Positions 10,927-20,853 of a DNA stretch of 64,000 bases are shown here, one piece after another. The notes below the pieces were generated by a model that was given only the letters and a program-made list of their open reading frames with translations, had not been told where the DNA came from and searched no databases. The translations under genes were made by a program, and so were the position numbers. The stretch is from Tuctoria greenei (taxonomy: Eukaryota > Streptophyta > Magnoliopsida > Poales > Poaceae): positions 22,710,100 through 22,774,099 of the forward strand of contig JAYESD010000008.1 of NCBI GenBank assembly GCA_036927565.1, given 5' to 3'. Position 1 is the first letter of the stretch. Every line of letters begins with the position of its first letter.

Positions 10927-11877
10927 CTACTGGAATGCCTTCTCTGCTTCTTCAGACCATTGGAATGGTCCGGACTTCCTCAATAACTTGAAGAAGGGAA
11001 GTGCCCGTTCCGCCAGTCTTGATATGAACCGGCTAAGGGCTGCTAGACATCCAGATAACTTTTGGACGTCTTTGATGCGAGTTGGTGGCCGCATGTCTTC
11101 AATGGCTTTTATCTTCGCCGGATTAGCCTCTATGCCCCGGTGACTTACCAGGAAACCAAGAAGTTTTCCGGAGCTAACCCCAAACACGCACTTGTCCGGG
11201 TTTAGCTTTGTGCGGGTGGCCCGCAGCTTGTCGAAGACAGCCTGCAAGGTGTCTAAGAGGGACTCCTTGTTCTTGACCTTGACCACTATGTCATCGACGT
11301 ACACTTCCACTATGTCTCTGATGAGTTCTTCAAAAGTTTTGTACATAGCTCATACAAAAGTTGAAGCTGCATTCTTGAGACCAAATGGCATGGCTGTGTA
11401 ACAGTACAATCCATCTACTGTGATGAATGAAGTATGCTCTTCATCCTCCCTAGACATCCTGATTTGATGATACCCAGAATATGCGTCTAGGAAACACAGT
11501 AATTCACACCCGGAGGTGGAATCCACTATCTGATCTATTCTAGGTAGTGGGAATGGATCTTTTGGACATGCCTTATTCAGTGTGGTGTAGTTGATGCACA
11601 TCCGAAGCTTCCCGCCGGCCTTGGGCACAACGACTGGGTTCGCCAGCCATTTTGGATGGAAGACTTCTCGGATGAATCCGGCTTCGAGTAGCTTCTTCAC
11701 TTCTTGTCGGATGAAGTTCTGCCGCTCTACGGATTGCTTCTGAGGCTTCTGATGCACAGGCCGAGCATCGGGGTAAATCTTCAGATTGTGCTCAATCACT
11801 TCCCTGGGGATCCCAGGCATTTGTGACGGTTGCCAAGCAAACACGTCAACATTAGCCCGGAGGAAAGTGATGAGCAC
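10927..11877 (-). pseudogene. Reverse transcriptase of Tat Gypsy element
   Basis: RT motifs in order on the minus strand: FLRANVDVFAW, GKLRMCINYTTLN, FLDAYSGYHQI, MPFGLKNAAS, then the catalytic VYVDDIVVK and the LGFLVSHRGIEANP connection. It is split by TGA at 11350-11352 (most simply an Arg CGA changed to TGA), and preceded by a TAG at 11884-11886 in the linker (a Gln CAG changed to TAG would fit). The frame differs from gag-protease. No working RT can come from this copy. Confidence 0.9.
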
Positions 11878-11894
11878 GAGTTCCTATTTGTCGT

Positions 11895-12446
11895 TCAACC
11901 CTCCCGATATACGGGTGGTTTGAGTGGCATCGGAACCAATTTGGACGACTTCGACGGGAATGTCGGTGTCGCCGCTTGGCTGCACACGGGGTGCAGAGGT
12001 CGAGCTCGTTGACAAATGCTCGGGGGTTTCGGAGCTTGCTCCTGTCTGGAGTCCTCCTCCTGCGCTGTGGTGAGTGCATGGAGTTCCTCCAGAGCAGTTA
12101 CTCCGGCAGTGCGATCTCCGCGGATCCGGAGAACGCCTACTGGTGTTGGCATCTTCGACACCAGGTATCCATAATGAGCAGCTGCCATGAATTTGTATAG
12201 GGCAGGTCTACCCAAGATGGCGTTGAATGGTAAGTTGATCTGAGCGACGTCGAAGACCAACTTCTCGGTGCGATACTTCTCCCGGGTCCCGAAGGTAACG
12301 GGGAGAGTTATAGCTCCGAGTGGGGTAATGGCCCCCGGACCTACTCCGGAGAAAGGTCGGGAGAGATGGAGATCCGAAGGTCGGAGCTGAAGCTTGGTAA
12401 AAGCTTCAAAGCTTATGAGGTTCAGCCCCGAACCTCCGTCCACCAT
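11895..12446 (-). pseudogene. Aspartic protease region of Tat element
   Basis: The MVDGGSGLNLIS motif carries the active-site Asp in a DGGS form usual for Tat elements, followed by LPFNAILGRPALY. It is in the same frame as gag but separated from it by TAG at 12459-12461. At the other end the protease frame runs out at 11895, while the RT frame is already open from about 12060, so a frame change lies near 12020-12070. Confidence 0.8.
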
Positions 12447-12458
12447 AACATGATGGAG

Positions 12459-14300
12459 CTAGATGTTATTGATGGTGGGAGATACCATCAAAGGTAACTG
12501 TCCAGCTCCGACCATGCTTCGAGGACAGTCCGAAGCATCAAAAGTGATGGCTGTGTCCATCCACTTTCGATGTGGCTCCGGTCTAGCTGTAGGAGCTACA
12601 ACGACCATATCCCAACGCATAGTCTTGATGACGCGGCGGGATGTGATGTCCCATGATCCACCAAAAATAGTGTTCATGATTTTCCGACGCTCGTTGTCGG
12701 AGACGTCGAAATCGTCGTCGACGGAGGTGTAGACGGCTTTCAGGACCTTTTTGGGATCCTGAAACCCTAACTCCTCTTCAGCCGGATCTTCGTCGACCTT
12801 CTGTTTTCCTTCCCTCTGTCGGAAAGGAGATCCTTCCCGGCGCTTGCTGTAGCGCTCGGCAAGGTTTTGGACCTCCCGGCAGTCTTCCAAACTGTGGCTG
12901 CCCGTTTTGTGAATGGGACACCACACTTTGGGTTTCCCACCGTCTTCAGAAGACGGTCGAGGTCGCTTCTCGGGGCGTGGCCCCCGGCCACCCGGAGTTG
13001 CAGCAGCTGCAACGTTGGATGTGCCAGCCGATGGCTTCTTCTTGTCGTTGGTCTTCTTTTTCTTCTTGCCACCCCCGGAGGTAGCGGCTTCTTCTTTGGA
13101 GGATTTCTTGTGATCCTCCGAGGCTGGTTTGGAGTGCATCTCACGGCCCTCCGCAGCTCTGGCACATTTGTCTGCCAGGCTGAAGAGTTCCGTGACGCTG
13201 GTGATCTCTTTGATCGCCAGTTTCTCCAACATCTTCTTGTCTCGTACGCCCTGTCTGAATGCCACAATGACAGAAGCGCTTGAGATAGAAGGGATAGTGT
13301 TGCGTACCTGAGAGAACCTTTGTATGAAGGACCGCAAAGATTCTCCCCCTTTTTGCACGACCGCAAAAAGGTCCAGTTCAGTGCCTGGTCGGGTGTATGA
13401 ACTCCCGAAGTTGGCAATGAACTGACGGCACAACTCCTCCCAACTGTTGATAGAGTTGGGTGGAAGGCTCATAAACAAGAACCTGGCGGTCCCAGTTAAG
13501 GCCACTGGAAAGTAATTGGCCATCACAGCCTCGTTTCCTCCAGCTGCCAAGATTGCAGTGGAGTATATCTGAAGGAATTCGGCGGGGTTGACAGTCCCGT
13601 CGAATTTTTCCGGCAGGTGTGGCCAGAACTTCTGTGGCCATCTAACAATGCGCAGGTGCATGGCTAGGGCTGAACAGCCTCCTCCTACCCCTTCCAGAGT
13701 AGAAAGGTCCTGAGCTTCCCGTCTTTCACGAGCACGCTCAATATGGACACGGCCATCCTGCTGGCAGTATCGGCGATCAAGCTCCGCCCAGAGGTCATGA
13801 GTCGAAAGCCTGGATACCGTATGGGTGCGTCGTGCCCCAGAGGGCAACGACGTCACCTGTTGTGACGCAGATCGTCTCCTGTTGTTGGAGACGTGCGGAC
13901 CAAGTCTACCTGACAAAGTCCGCCGCTGCGACGGGGCCCGTCCTGAAGGAGGAGGACCCTGGTTGTTGAGGCGTTCGGCCGCTGCTGCGACCAAATGCTC
14001 CACATCGGCCCTCCACTGCTCCATTGCATCTCGAGATGCATCCGGAGGTGGTGGACGTTGGAGAAGAGCACACGCGGCATGGAGCGCGTGTTCCGGATTG
14101 TCATGACTTGCCGACGTAGTAAGTGATGCCGGCGCACCATCACGTTGCCCAACACGATTTGCTGGAGAAGATGGTGGTGGTGGGAGTGTGACTCCTGCTG
14201 GCGCTGAGGCTCCTGCTGGTAGCTGCCTGTTGGAGGGATTGCCCCCAACAGCTTGAGCAGCAGGTCGGCCGTTGGATGATCCAGCCGCGGAGTTCACCAT
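12459..14300 (-). CDS. Gag of Tat Gypsy element
   Basis: The ATG at 14300 is chosen because the frame further upstream runs into the PBS and LTR. The protein is about 613 residues: a variable low-complexity N-terminus, then the Retrotrans_gag domain (FDGTVNPAEFLQIYSTAI ... WEELCRQFIANF ... LRSFIQRFSQVRN), a Lys-rich linker and a degenerate zinc knuckle WCPIHKTGSHSLEDC (C-H-H-C spacing). The frame would run on into protease but for TAG at 12459. The product forms the virus-like particle in intact elements. Confidence 0.85.
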   Translation of the reverse strand: MVNSAAGSSNGRPAAQAVGGNPSNRQLPAGASAPAGVTLPPPPSSPANRVGQRDGAPASLTTSASHDNPEHALHAACALLQRPPPPDASRDAMEQWRADVEHLVAAAAERLNNQGPPPSGRAPSQRRTLSGRLGPHVSNNRRRSASQQVTSLPSGARRTHTVSRLSTHDLWAELDRRYCQQDGRVHIERARERREAQDLSTLEGVGGGCSALAMHLRIVRWPQKFWPHLPEKFDGTVNPAEFLQIYSTAILAAGGNEAVMANYFPVALTGTARFLFMSLPPNSINSWEELCRQFIANFGSSYTRPGTELDLFAVVQKGGESLRSFIQRFSQVRNTIPSISSASVIVAFRQGVRDKKMLEKLAIKEITSVTELFSLADKCARAAEGREMHSKPASEDHKKSSKEEAATSGGGKKKKKTNDKKKPSAGTSNVAAAATPGGRGPRPEKRPRPSSEDGGKPKVWCPIHKTGSHSLEDCREVQNLAERYSKRREGSPFRQREGKQKVDEDPAEEELGFQDPKKVLKAVYTSVDDDFDVSDNERRKIMNTIFGGSWDITSRRVIKTMRWDMVVVAPTARPEPHRKWMDTAITFDASDCPRSMVGAGQLPLMVSPTINNI

Positions 14301-14318
14301 TCTCGAAAATCTCAGGCC

Positions 14319-14338
14319 CCCCTTCCTGGCGCGCCAAC
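14319..14338 (-). promoter_or_regulatory. Primer binding site of Tat element
   Basis: On the minus strand the sequence directly after the 5' LTR begins TTGGCGCGCCAGGAAGG. A TGGCGC start is usual for Tat elements that prime from a host tRNA; which tRNA was not determined. Confidence 0.65.
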
Positions 14339-15179
14339 TGTCGACTGTTGGAGTCGGCAGATCTCCCGACACTGCTAAAGTGTTGAAGGAGTTTGTGGTT
14401 CGGTGTGGACGCGCGGAGATTCAAGAAGGTGAATTGTGGTTTAACACAGGAGACACAAGGATTTACGTGGTTCGGGCCGCCTGAGCGTAATACCCTACTC
14501 CACGGGTGTGTTGGTGTTGTATTAGCTTGTCACGAGTGTATCGGGTGCGAGAGTTCGTCTGTCAACGTCCCTGAATGTATCGTCGGCCTGTCCTTTTATA
14601 GTACAAGGACATGCCGTTACAAGCTAGCTTGGCCCGACATGTGGCCCCGGTGGTTACTAGTATTGATACACGATTAATTGCTGTTAATGGTCCTGTAACG
14701 GGCTCCGACAGTGCCGTTACTGGTGTTAAGATTGTCCGTTTAAGTGTCATTAATATGACATTAATGACGCTTAATCGGGTTTTGAAGTCCTTGGCTCTCC
14801 TTTGAAGATCCGGAGCCGTTACAAGGCCTTCCGGAGGTTAGAGGCTAGCAGGTCCGACGATTGGACACGTGGCAGCTCCGGAGCTTGCTGTGGGAAGCAG
14901 GTAGCTCCGGGGCTACCTGACACGTGTCAGATCCGGAGCTTCTCTCGGTCTGGGGTTAAGTCCGGAGGTGCCGTTTCGGTACGTGGCCCGGAGCTTCCCC
15001 CTTGTGGGCGATAGCTCCGGTTTGGCAGTACACGTGGCGACCCAGGGATTAACCATGTTGGAGAAGCAGGTCCGGTCATGTCTGACAAGTGGGCCTCCGA
15101 GGGTCTTCAACCCAAGTAGATGGCTTTCCTTTGAAATCTTTGTAACCTCAAGGGGTGTGTGGTTTTTAGGGTACCGACA
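14339..15179 (-). repeat. 5' LTR of Tat Gypsy element
   Basis: 841 bp, TGTCG...CGACA, partner of 2249-3089, flanked outside by CAACT at 15180-15184. It contains the ACGTGGTTCGGGCCGCC block also seen in the LTR piece at 40590. Confidence 0.93.
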
Positions 15180-15396
15180 CAACTAATTTTGATTACTAAA
15201 ATCTAAAAATAGAGTTCAGCACATGTGGTAGTACAAAAAAAAAAAGATTTTGCATAACAAAACTGAGAGTTTAGCTTACCAAGCAAGTGAATGTAGCATT
15301 TAACGCATTTAACAGTTAACACCACTTCAATCATGGAGATAAAGCCTGGAAATTCAGAAACTAGTATTAGAAAAATGGTAACCAAGAAATTAAATG

Positions 15397-16441
15397 TTAC
15401 ATAAAAAATGAGTGATTTACTAAAAAAACCTTTTTCTCAATCTCTCCCCTAAGCCACAACAATCGAACACGTGGCCTCTTTGTAGTTAAGAATATCTCTC
15501 TATTTGTCTCACACTTGAACACTCCTAATGCTTTTGCCATTTCCTCTTCACTTAAATCTTCCATTGACTCTAAAGCAGCAACACAATTTGCAATAGAATA
15601 CTCATCCTTGTTACTTCCTTTTGCTGGTTGATTTATCTCATTAAGAAGTTTGTTACTTTGCTCTTTTTTAAACTGCAAGTAGTCCTCGAGAACACCAGCA
15701 ATTTGATTTTGCTTACGCTTCTTTCCATAGCTACTCTCTCTAATGTCTGAAGAAGATGCCGGTGTGTGTTCATTTCCACCAATGTTGCCATGATTACTTG
15801 ATATTGTGTGCACTTCAGGATTTGTAGACAGCAGATTTAAACCTTGATCAACCTCAACCTCTTCATTCCTAAAAGAGCTAGCAGCTTCATCTTGATTGAA
15901 AACTTGTGGCTGAATTGATGTAAAATTCAAATCACCCGTGGCACAACTTCCTTCATATAGTATTGCCAATTGATTAAAGAGGGGAAATGGCTTAGACTGA
16001 AATTTCTTCACCTTGGGATGATTCTATTTTTTTCAGCAAAAAAGTAAGTATTAAGATCAGATTTTAAATAAATACTTGAAAGGGTTATATTTTCAGAAAA
16101 AAGTGACTTACTTTAACTATTCTTTCCCATATCGGTGGCTCCGCAATTAACATACCAAGAGATTTGTTCCATCCAGCACCACTTTACTTCCGAGCTTCCT
16201 TTATAACCTTGTAGTTTGATTTAAGTTCCTTTTCTTTCTCTTGAATTTGTGCCTTTGAAAAATTAGCCGACGGGAACTTTTCATTAAACATTTGAGTTAT
16301 ACTACGCCACCCTTTAGGTATCCAACCATTCTGACCTCTAAATCTTGGATTATTGTGCTCATGGAGGATATCAACTAGAGTCTTCTCATAGTTCATATTC
16401 CACGAAGCCCTTGCCATGGCTACATAATATGAAATAACCAT
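15397..16441 (-). pseudogene. Harbinger ORF1: MYB/SANT-like DNA-binding protein
   Basis: The first exon (16441 down) has a trihelix/MYB-like core: NYEKTLVDILHEHNNP, then GWIPKGWRSITQMFNEKFP and a KEKELKSNYKVIKE helix. A TAA at 16184-16186 interrupts it. The frame then continues to a well-formed intron (donor GTAAGT at 16111, acceptor TAG ending 16024) and the second exon starts HPKVKKFQSKPFP, ending at 15397 after a low-complexity KKRKQ region. In PIF/Harbinger systems this protein binds the transposon ends and brings in the transposase. Confidence 0.75.
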
Positions 16442-16460
16442 TTATTATACCTGAATAATA

Positions 16461-17486
16461 CTAATGACTACTATAGTCATTCCACATATGCATAGCAATT
16501 TGATCTCTAAGAATATTTCCAGCATTGGATTGGATAGCATGTTGATAGTTGCTATCCCCATCTGGTAATTCAACAAACTTATTTGGATTAATGGTCGTTG
16601 GGTGTTGATCTAACCATCCATCTTCACCATTTAGACCTCTAATGATATTATAAAAAGATGTTGCTGCTGCTACAATTAAAGTTTGAGACTTTATAGGATA
16701 GAATGTGCCCACTTTGAGTATAGGAAATTGCTTCTTCAAGACACCAATGGCTCTTTCGATATGGTTGCGAAGGAGTGCATGAGAATGGTTAAACAACTCT
16801 TTATAATCAGCATAATCAATTCTTGATCCTCGCCTCCGAAATTCACTAAGATGATACCGAACTCCTCTATATGGGGCAATAAAAGAGGGTGTGTTTGCAT
16901 ATCCTCCATCTACAAGATAGAATTTACCATCCGGCACGCTAAAACCCTTTCTTATAGCAGATTGAAGAACTCCTGCATCTGACGCGGACCCTTCCCATCC
17001 ACAAGAGATGAATGTGAAGTTGAGATCAAAGTCGCATGCTAGCATTACATTCTGAGACAAAGTTCCTTTTCGGTTTCTATATGGAGGTGCTTTCTCTTCA
17101 CTTATAGTAATAGGAATGTGTGTGCCGTCGATTGCGCCAATGCAATTCTGAAAATATGGCCAAAACCTAGGATTCGACACAATGCGCACATGGGGTTGAT
17201 CTAAACTTGGAAGCTTCACAAATCTCTGAGTTAGAGTAGGAACTATATCAAAAAACTCATTTATCTTCCTATGAATTGTTTCACCACTGTGCTAAAATTC
17301 TTTTTGTAGGATTGTATTGCTAGCGTTTTGAGATATCATATACATGAAAATCCCAAGATGCTCCTCAATGCTAATTTTTAGAGTTTCTTGCAATAATTGT
17401 TCCCTCCTAAGATAACTTGCTACAGCTCTAAATATCTCAGGCTCTATTCGAAACTTGACTTTGCACCAACTCTCATGTCCATCCAA
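16461..17486 (-). pseudogene. PIF/Harbinger DDE transposase
   Basis: One minus-strand frame carries CIGAIDGTHIPI (first Asp), FYLVDGGYANTPSF (second Asp) and NHIERAIGVLKKQFP (Glu), the DDE_4-type triad, after an N-terminal helical region (MYMISQNASN). A TAG at 17292-17294 in front of HSGETIHRKI interrupts it and is most simply a CAG changed to TAG. Intact products cut and rejoin DNA at TTA/TAA targets. The length (~340 codons) is near normal. Confidence 0.87.
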
Positions 17487-18766
17487 AATTTCCCTAACTT
17501 TTTGTGCACCACTATGACAAGAAGTGTGTATCGACCTTTTTTCAGTATGAAGCGATGAATAAAGTTGGAATTAACACAAGAAACAACTCATCATCATCTT
17601 CCTCCATAAATTTCCTTATTAGCTCATTTCTAGAACCCATTTGATAATTTCCCTACAACATTACAAATGTGGCAGCGCCTTAACAACACAAGTTTAAGAA
17701 GAGAAAAGAGAAAGATAGTTGCAGAAGTATGAGGAAAGTAGAGGACAAAAGTAGGAGAAAAGAGCAGGAAGGAAACTATGTTCATCTACATAAATTTGGA
17801 GGAATACATATAATGATCGATCTAACTCGACCACCTCCAATCCACAAAAAAAAAAGATAGAAACAACATGCCCATGAAGTACAAGATGAGATATAAAGCA
17901 AAATATAATGTGTATTGAGGATAGCTGCAGATATAAGGTGGACTAAAAGCTGAACTTGTACTGTATAGAAATATTACTATTGGTGAAGGTGAACTAAAAG
18001 CTGAACTTGAATATCACTGGAAAGTCCATTTAATTTTTTTATAAGAATGGCTACATCCTATTTATTATTTATGGTGATTGCATCACTTGTGTATTGAGGC
18101 TTCCCCACCTTCTATTACTTACCCTAATTGTGAGGAGGACCTAAAGTGAATTATGCATATCTCAGAATTTTTAGTATAACAGTCATACATCTAAATATAA
18201 TAATCCGACTACTGTATGTGCAATTTACAAGATCTATATCATCTAACAAGGAAAATATACAACTTTATCGACGCAAGAAACAAGCGTTGCTTAGATTAAT
18301 TCTTACAGGGAGAGGGACACCCAAGAACATGAACAGGATGAAGGCCACGCCTTTGATGTGCTTGTTAGCAGTGATGGTGTCCTGCACATAGCCACACAAG
18401 TCCTTGAGCGGCAAGTCACACATCGGCAAAGAAATAAATTGCAAGAAATAAAGAAAGTCAAAATTCACCTGATAAAGGTTCTAGATCTGGCTGCTTCAGG
18501 AAGAAGACCAGGTATTTGCTCTGATTTGGCAACTTGAGGAAAAAATCCCAGTGGCACAACTTGCAGCACTACATGATAGCAAAAAGAAATAATCATGAAC
18601 ATTTGATTCAACAAATCATCACATAACACAAAACGCAAAGAAAATAACTAAAATAGGATCACTCACTACGATCTCGTTGCTGCTGTAACATTCTTCATTC
18701 AGGATCTACGCAATATCTACATAGGGTACATGGCCAGCAACTAATGAGGCAAGAATCTACGCAGGA
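17487..18766. other. Non-coding 5' part of Harbinger element
   Basis: AT-rich sequence upstream (minus strand) of the transposase. No second gene, tRNA or promoter element could be supported. Confidence 0.4.
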
Positions 18767-19252
18767 TAGAGGAGGCCAAATGGGCCGGGCTAAATGGGCC
18801 AGCCCGAAGCACGACAAAAATGGCCCGGCACGAGCACGGCCCGACCCGAAAAAATTGGGCCCGGGCCAGCCCGAAGCACGACACGGGCCGTGTCCGGGCC
18901 TGGATCTCCGACTCATCGGGCTTGCCGGCACAGCCCGATTAGGCCCGACACGATCGGCCCGCCGGGTGGCCCGGCCCGGCACGGCTCGTTTAGGCCCGAA
19001 TAGTGATTTTTCGGTTATTTTTATTATATTTTTTAACTAAAATTGGCTACGGGCTGGCCCGACCCGGCACGGCCCGATATGGCCCGGCATGACCCAACAC
19101 GTTTAAAATGGATTTGGGCCGTGCCCGGGCCTGGACCCCCGACCCGTGGGCCGGCCCAATTTTTTTGGGCCGTACCGAGCCCAAGTTTTTTAGGCACGAG
19201 CCCGGTTGGGCTCGGGCTGGGCCGGCCCGGCACGGCCCGTTGGCCACCTATA
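18767..19252. mobile_element. hAT-type MITE, GGCCCG-rich
   Basis: 486 bp flanked by a perfect 8-bp duplication ACGCAGGA (18759-18766 and 19253-19260). Ends are inverted: TAGAGGAGGCCAA on the left, and the complement of the right end reads TATAGGTGGCCAA. The interior is a succession of GGCCCGGCACGGCCCG words around an AT-rich middle. There is no transposase. The 8-bp TSD and end sequence place it in the hAT superfamily. Confidence 0.88.
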
Positions 19253-19489
19253 ACGCAGGATCAGGATCCCCTCAGACGAGCAATCGACAACAAGCGTTGT
19301 TGTTACAGGCAGCGAGGAGGAGGAAGAGCGGATGGACGGCGTACCTCGGAGTTCCAACGAAGACGAAGAAGACAAGGAGATTGAAGTCGTTGTAATCTCC
19401 TCAGATCTCTGGCCGGCTGCGGGAGGGAGCAACGCCGGACTGCGGGAGGGAAGCGAGGTCGGGACGGCTGCTGCAGGGAGAGACGTCGG

Positions 19490-19698
19490 CCAGCGGGATG
19501 GAGCGACACCGGGCTGTGCGGGGGGAGCGACGCCGGGCTGCACAGGGGGACCGCCGCCGGGCTGCACAGGGCTGGATGCTCGAGGGGAGCGCCGCCGGGC
19601 TGCACGGGGGGTGGCGCCGCCGGATGCACGAGGGGAGCACCGCCGGGCTGCACGGGGGGTGGCGTCGTCGGGATGCGCGAAGGGAGCGCCGCCGGATG

Positions 19699-19732
<34 letters not shown>

Positions 19733-19800
19733 GACACCGGGGAGCACCGCCGGATGCGCGGGGGGGGGGGGGGGGCCGCGCTGCTCGCGGGAGGGGGGGC
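19490..19800. repeat. GC-rich minisatellite with long G tracts
   Basis: Units like GCGCCGCCGGGCTGCACGGG repeat about seven times, then a run of 31 G (19700-19730), a second of 16 G (19760-19775) and shorter ones. It lies near the promoter end of the Harbinger element (minus strand C tracts). Long proline/glycine-rich open frames across it are by-products of the repeat. Confidence 0.8.
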
Positions 19801-20023
19801 GACACAGGAGGAGATCGGCGTCGGGCGTGGGGCGCAGGGTGGGGGAGTGAGCGGCGGCAGGTAGGGTTTTTCTGCCCGATCCCTTGAGTCCGGGGTGGAA
19901 AGGCCCGCGGTTTCCCGTGGATTGGGCTGGGAAAAAAGGTTGCCAAATGGGCTACAGGGATAATTCGGACTGGGGTTTTACGGGTCAGGGAATAGGCCGG
20001 GATTCGAGGGGGATTGTGGGCTG

Positions 20024-20035
20024 CCAAACAAGCCC
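20024..20035 (-). repeat. Harbinger terminal inverted repeat (one end)
   Basis: The minus strand starts GGGCTTGTTTGGCAG after TTA (20036-20038). Only one end is visible in this window. Confidence 0.6.
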
Positions 20036-20853
20036 TTAGTGTTTTTTTTATGCCACGTTATCCTTCTATTATGTTTATTTATCATGTATATTGGATATGC
20101 GTTTAGGATTTATTTTGTCGAATAAATATTGTTGAGTCATTAGAATTAACAGCTTGTTGATTAACTTTTTTAGATACTTAGAGTAGGTACAACCGTTCTA
20201 TGACACTGCTGATTGGTGAGTGTTGCTAGTATGACGTGCTTGTGGGCTAAGCACGTCAATTTTTTTATTTGTCTATTATGAGAGCTATAATATCGTTATA
20301 TGACGTATTTTTTCGCTGCATATGATATTTTGTCGAAATTAAACTTAAATTCAAGAGTTGTTTATGTATTTTCAACTATGAGTCATTTCTAATATGCAAC
20401 ATGGTGTCGCAGCGTACGGTACCCACCATTAAGAACCTGCGGCATAATCGTGTTGGTCACTTTCGAGCGGCCGACCATCACACATTTTATGTGGTATGAT
20501 GTTTCATCACTATACTTATTCAACATCCTATATCTCACAATTTTGATAAAAACATACACTATTATTTTACGATTGCTACGTATTAAAAATTATTTCTCTG
20601 TAGTTTGGAGGACAAGGTTCAATCTTCACCAAATATGAGTTATCTCAAATGTAAAATTTGAGTTGAATCTGCACAAAATTTGGGTTTGAAAAATGGAGAA
20701 CTTGAAGCAGCTCACCACAAAAAATTACAACCGGCCAGCCGCCAGCGTGGCACCTAGCCGTGCCCTGCCCGACGACGCTCCAGCACAATCCAGATCCATC
20801 CCCAAATCACCAATTCCTTGTCGCTATCTCTCCCTCTCTCTCCCTAGGGTTCC
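20036..20853 (+). promoter_or_regulatory. Upstream region and 5' UTR of the RRM gene
   Basis: Between the transposon end and the start codon. It is AT-rich to about 20690, then CT-rich (TCTCTCCCTCTCTCTCC at 20827-20843) as often in plant 5' leaders. No specific promoter element could be assigned. Confidence 0.4.

Larger units (their letters stand above)
2249..15179 (-). mobile_element. Complete Ty3/Gypsy retrotransposon, Tat lineage
   Basis: The element is 12,931 bp and lies on the minus strand. It has two 841-bp LTRs (2249-3089 and 14339-15179) that start TGTCG and end CGACA, and a perfect 5-bp target duplication CAACT at 2244-2248 and 15180-15184. Internal order on the minus strand is PBS, gag, protease, RT, RNase H plus a second (archaeal-type) RNase H, integrase, then a long 3' region with an antisense gene. 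The second RNase H and the antisense gene are marks of the Tat lineage. By eye the LTRs differ at about 15 of 841 positions (~1.8%). Several in-frame stops in pol and one between gag and protease make this copy non-autonomous. It inserted into a PIF/Harbinger-like element. Confidence 0.93.
15185..20035 (-). mobile_element. PIF/Harbinger-like DNA transposon, coding part and right terminus
   Basis: The minus-strand unit has the two genes of autonomous PIF/Harbinger elements: a MYB/SANT-like DNA-binding protein (15397-16441) and a DDE transposase (16461-17486). The right terminus is proposed at 20024-20035, where the minus strand reads GGGCTTGTTTGG next to a TTA, the usual TIR start and target triplet of this superfamily. 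A hAT MITE sits inside at 18767-19252. Both genes carry premature stops, so the copy is inactive. The matching left terminus was not found in the window. Confidence 0.72.

Noticed and set aside
19190..20027. Proline- and glycine-rich open frames on both strands
   Set aside because: They come from the GC-rich minisatellite and G tracts and have no start context or homology.
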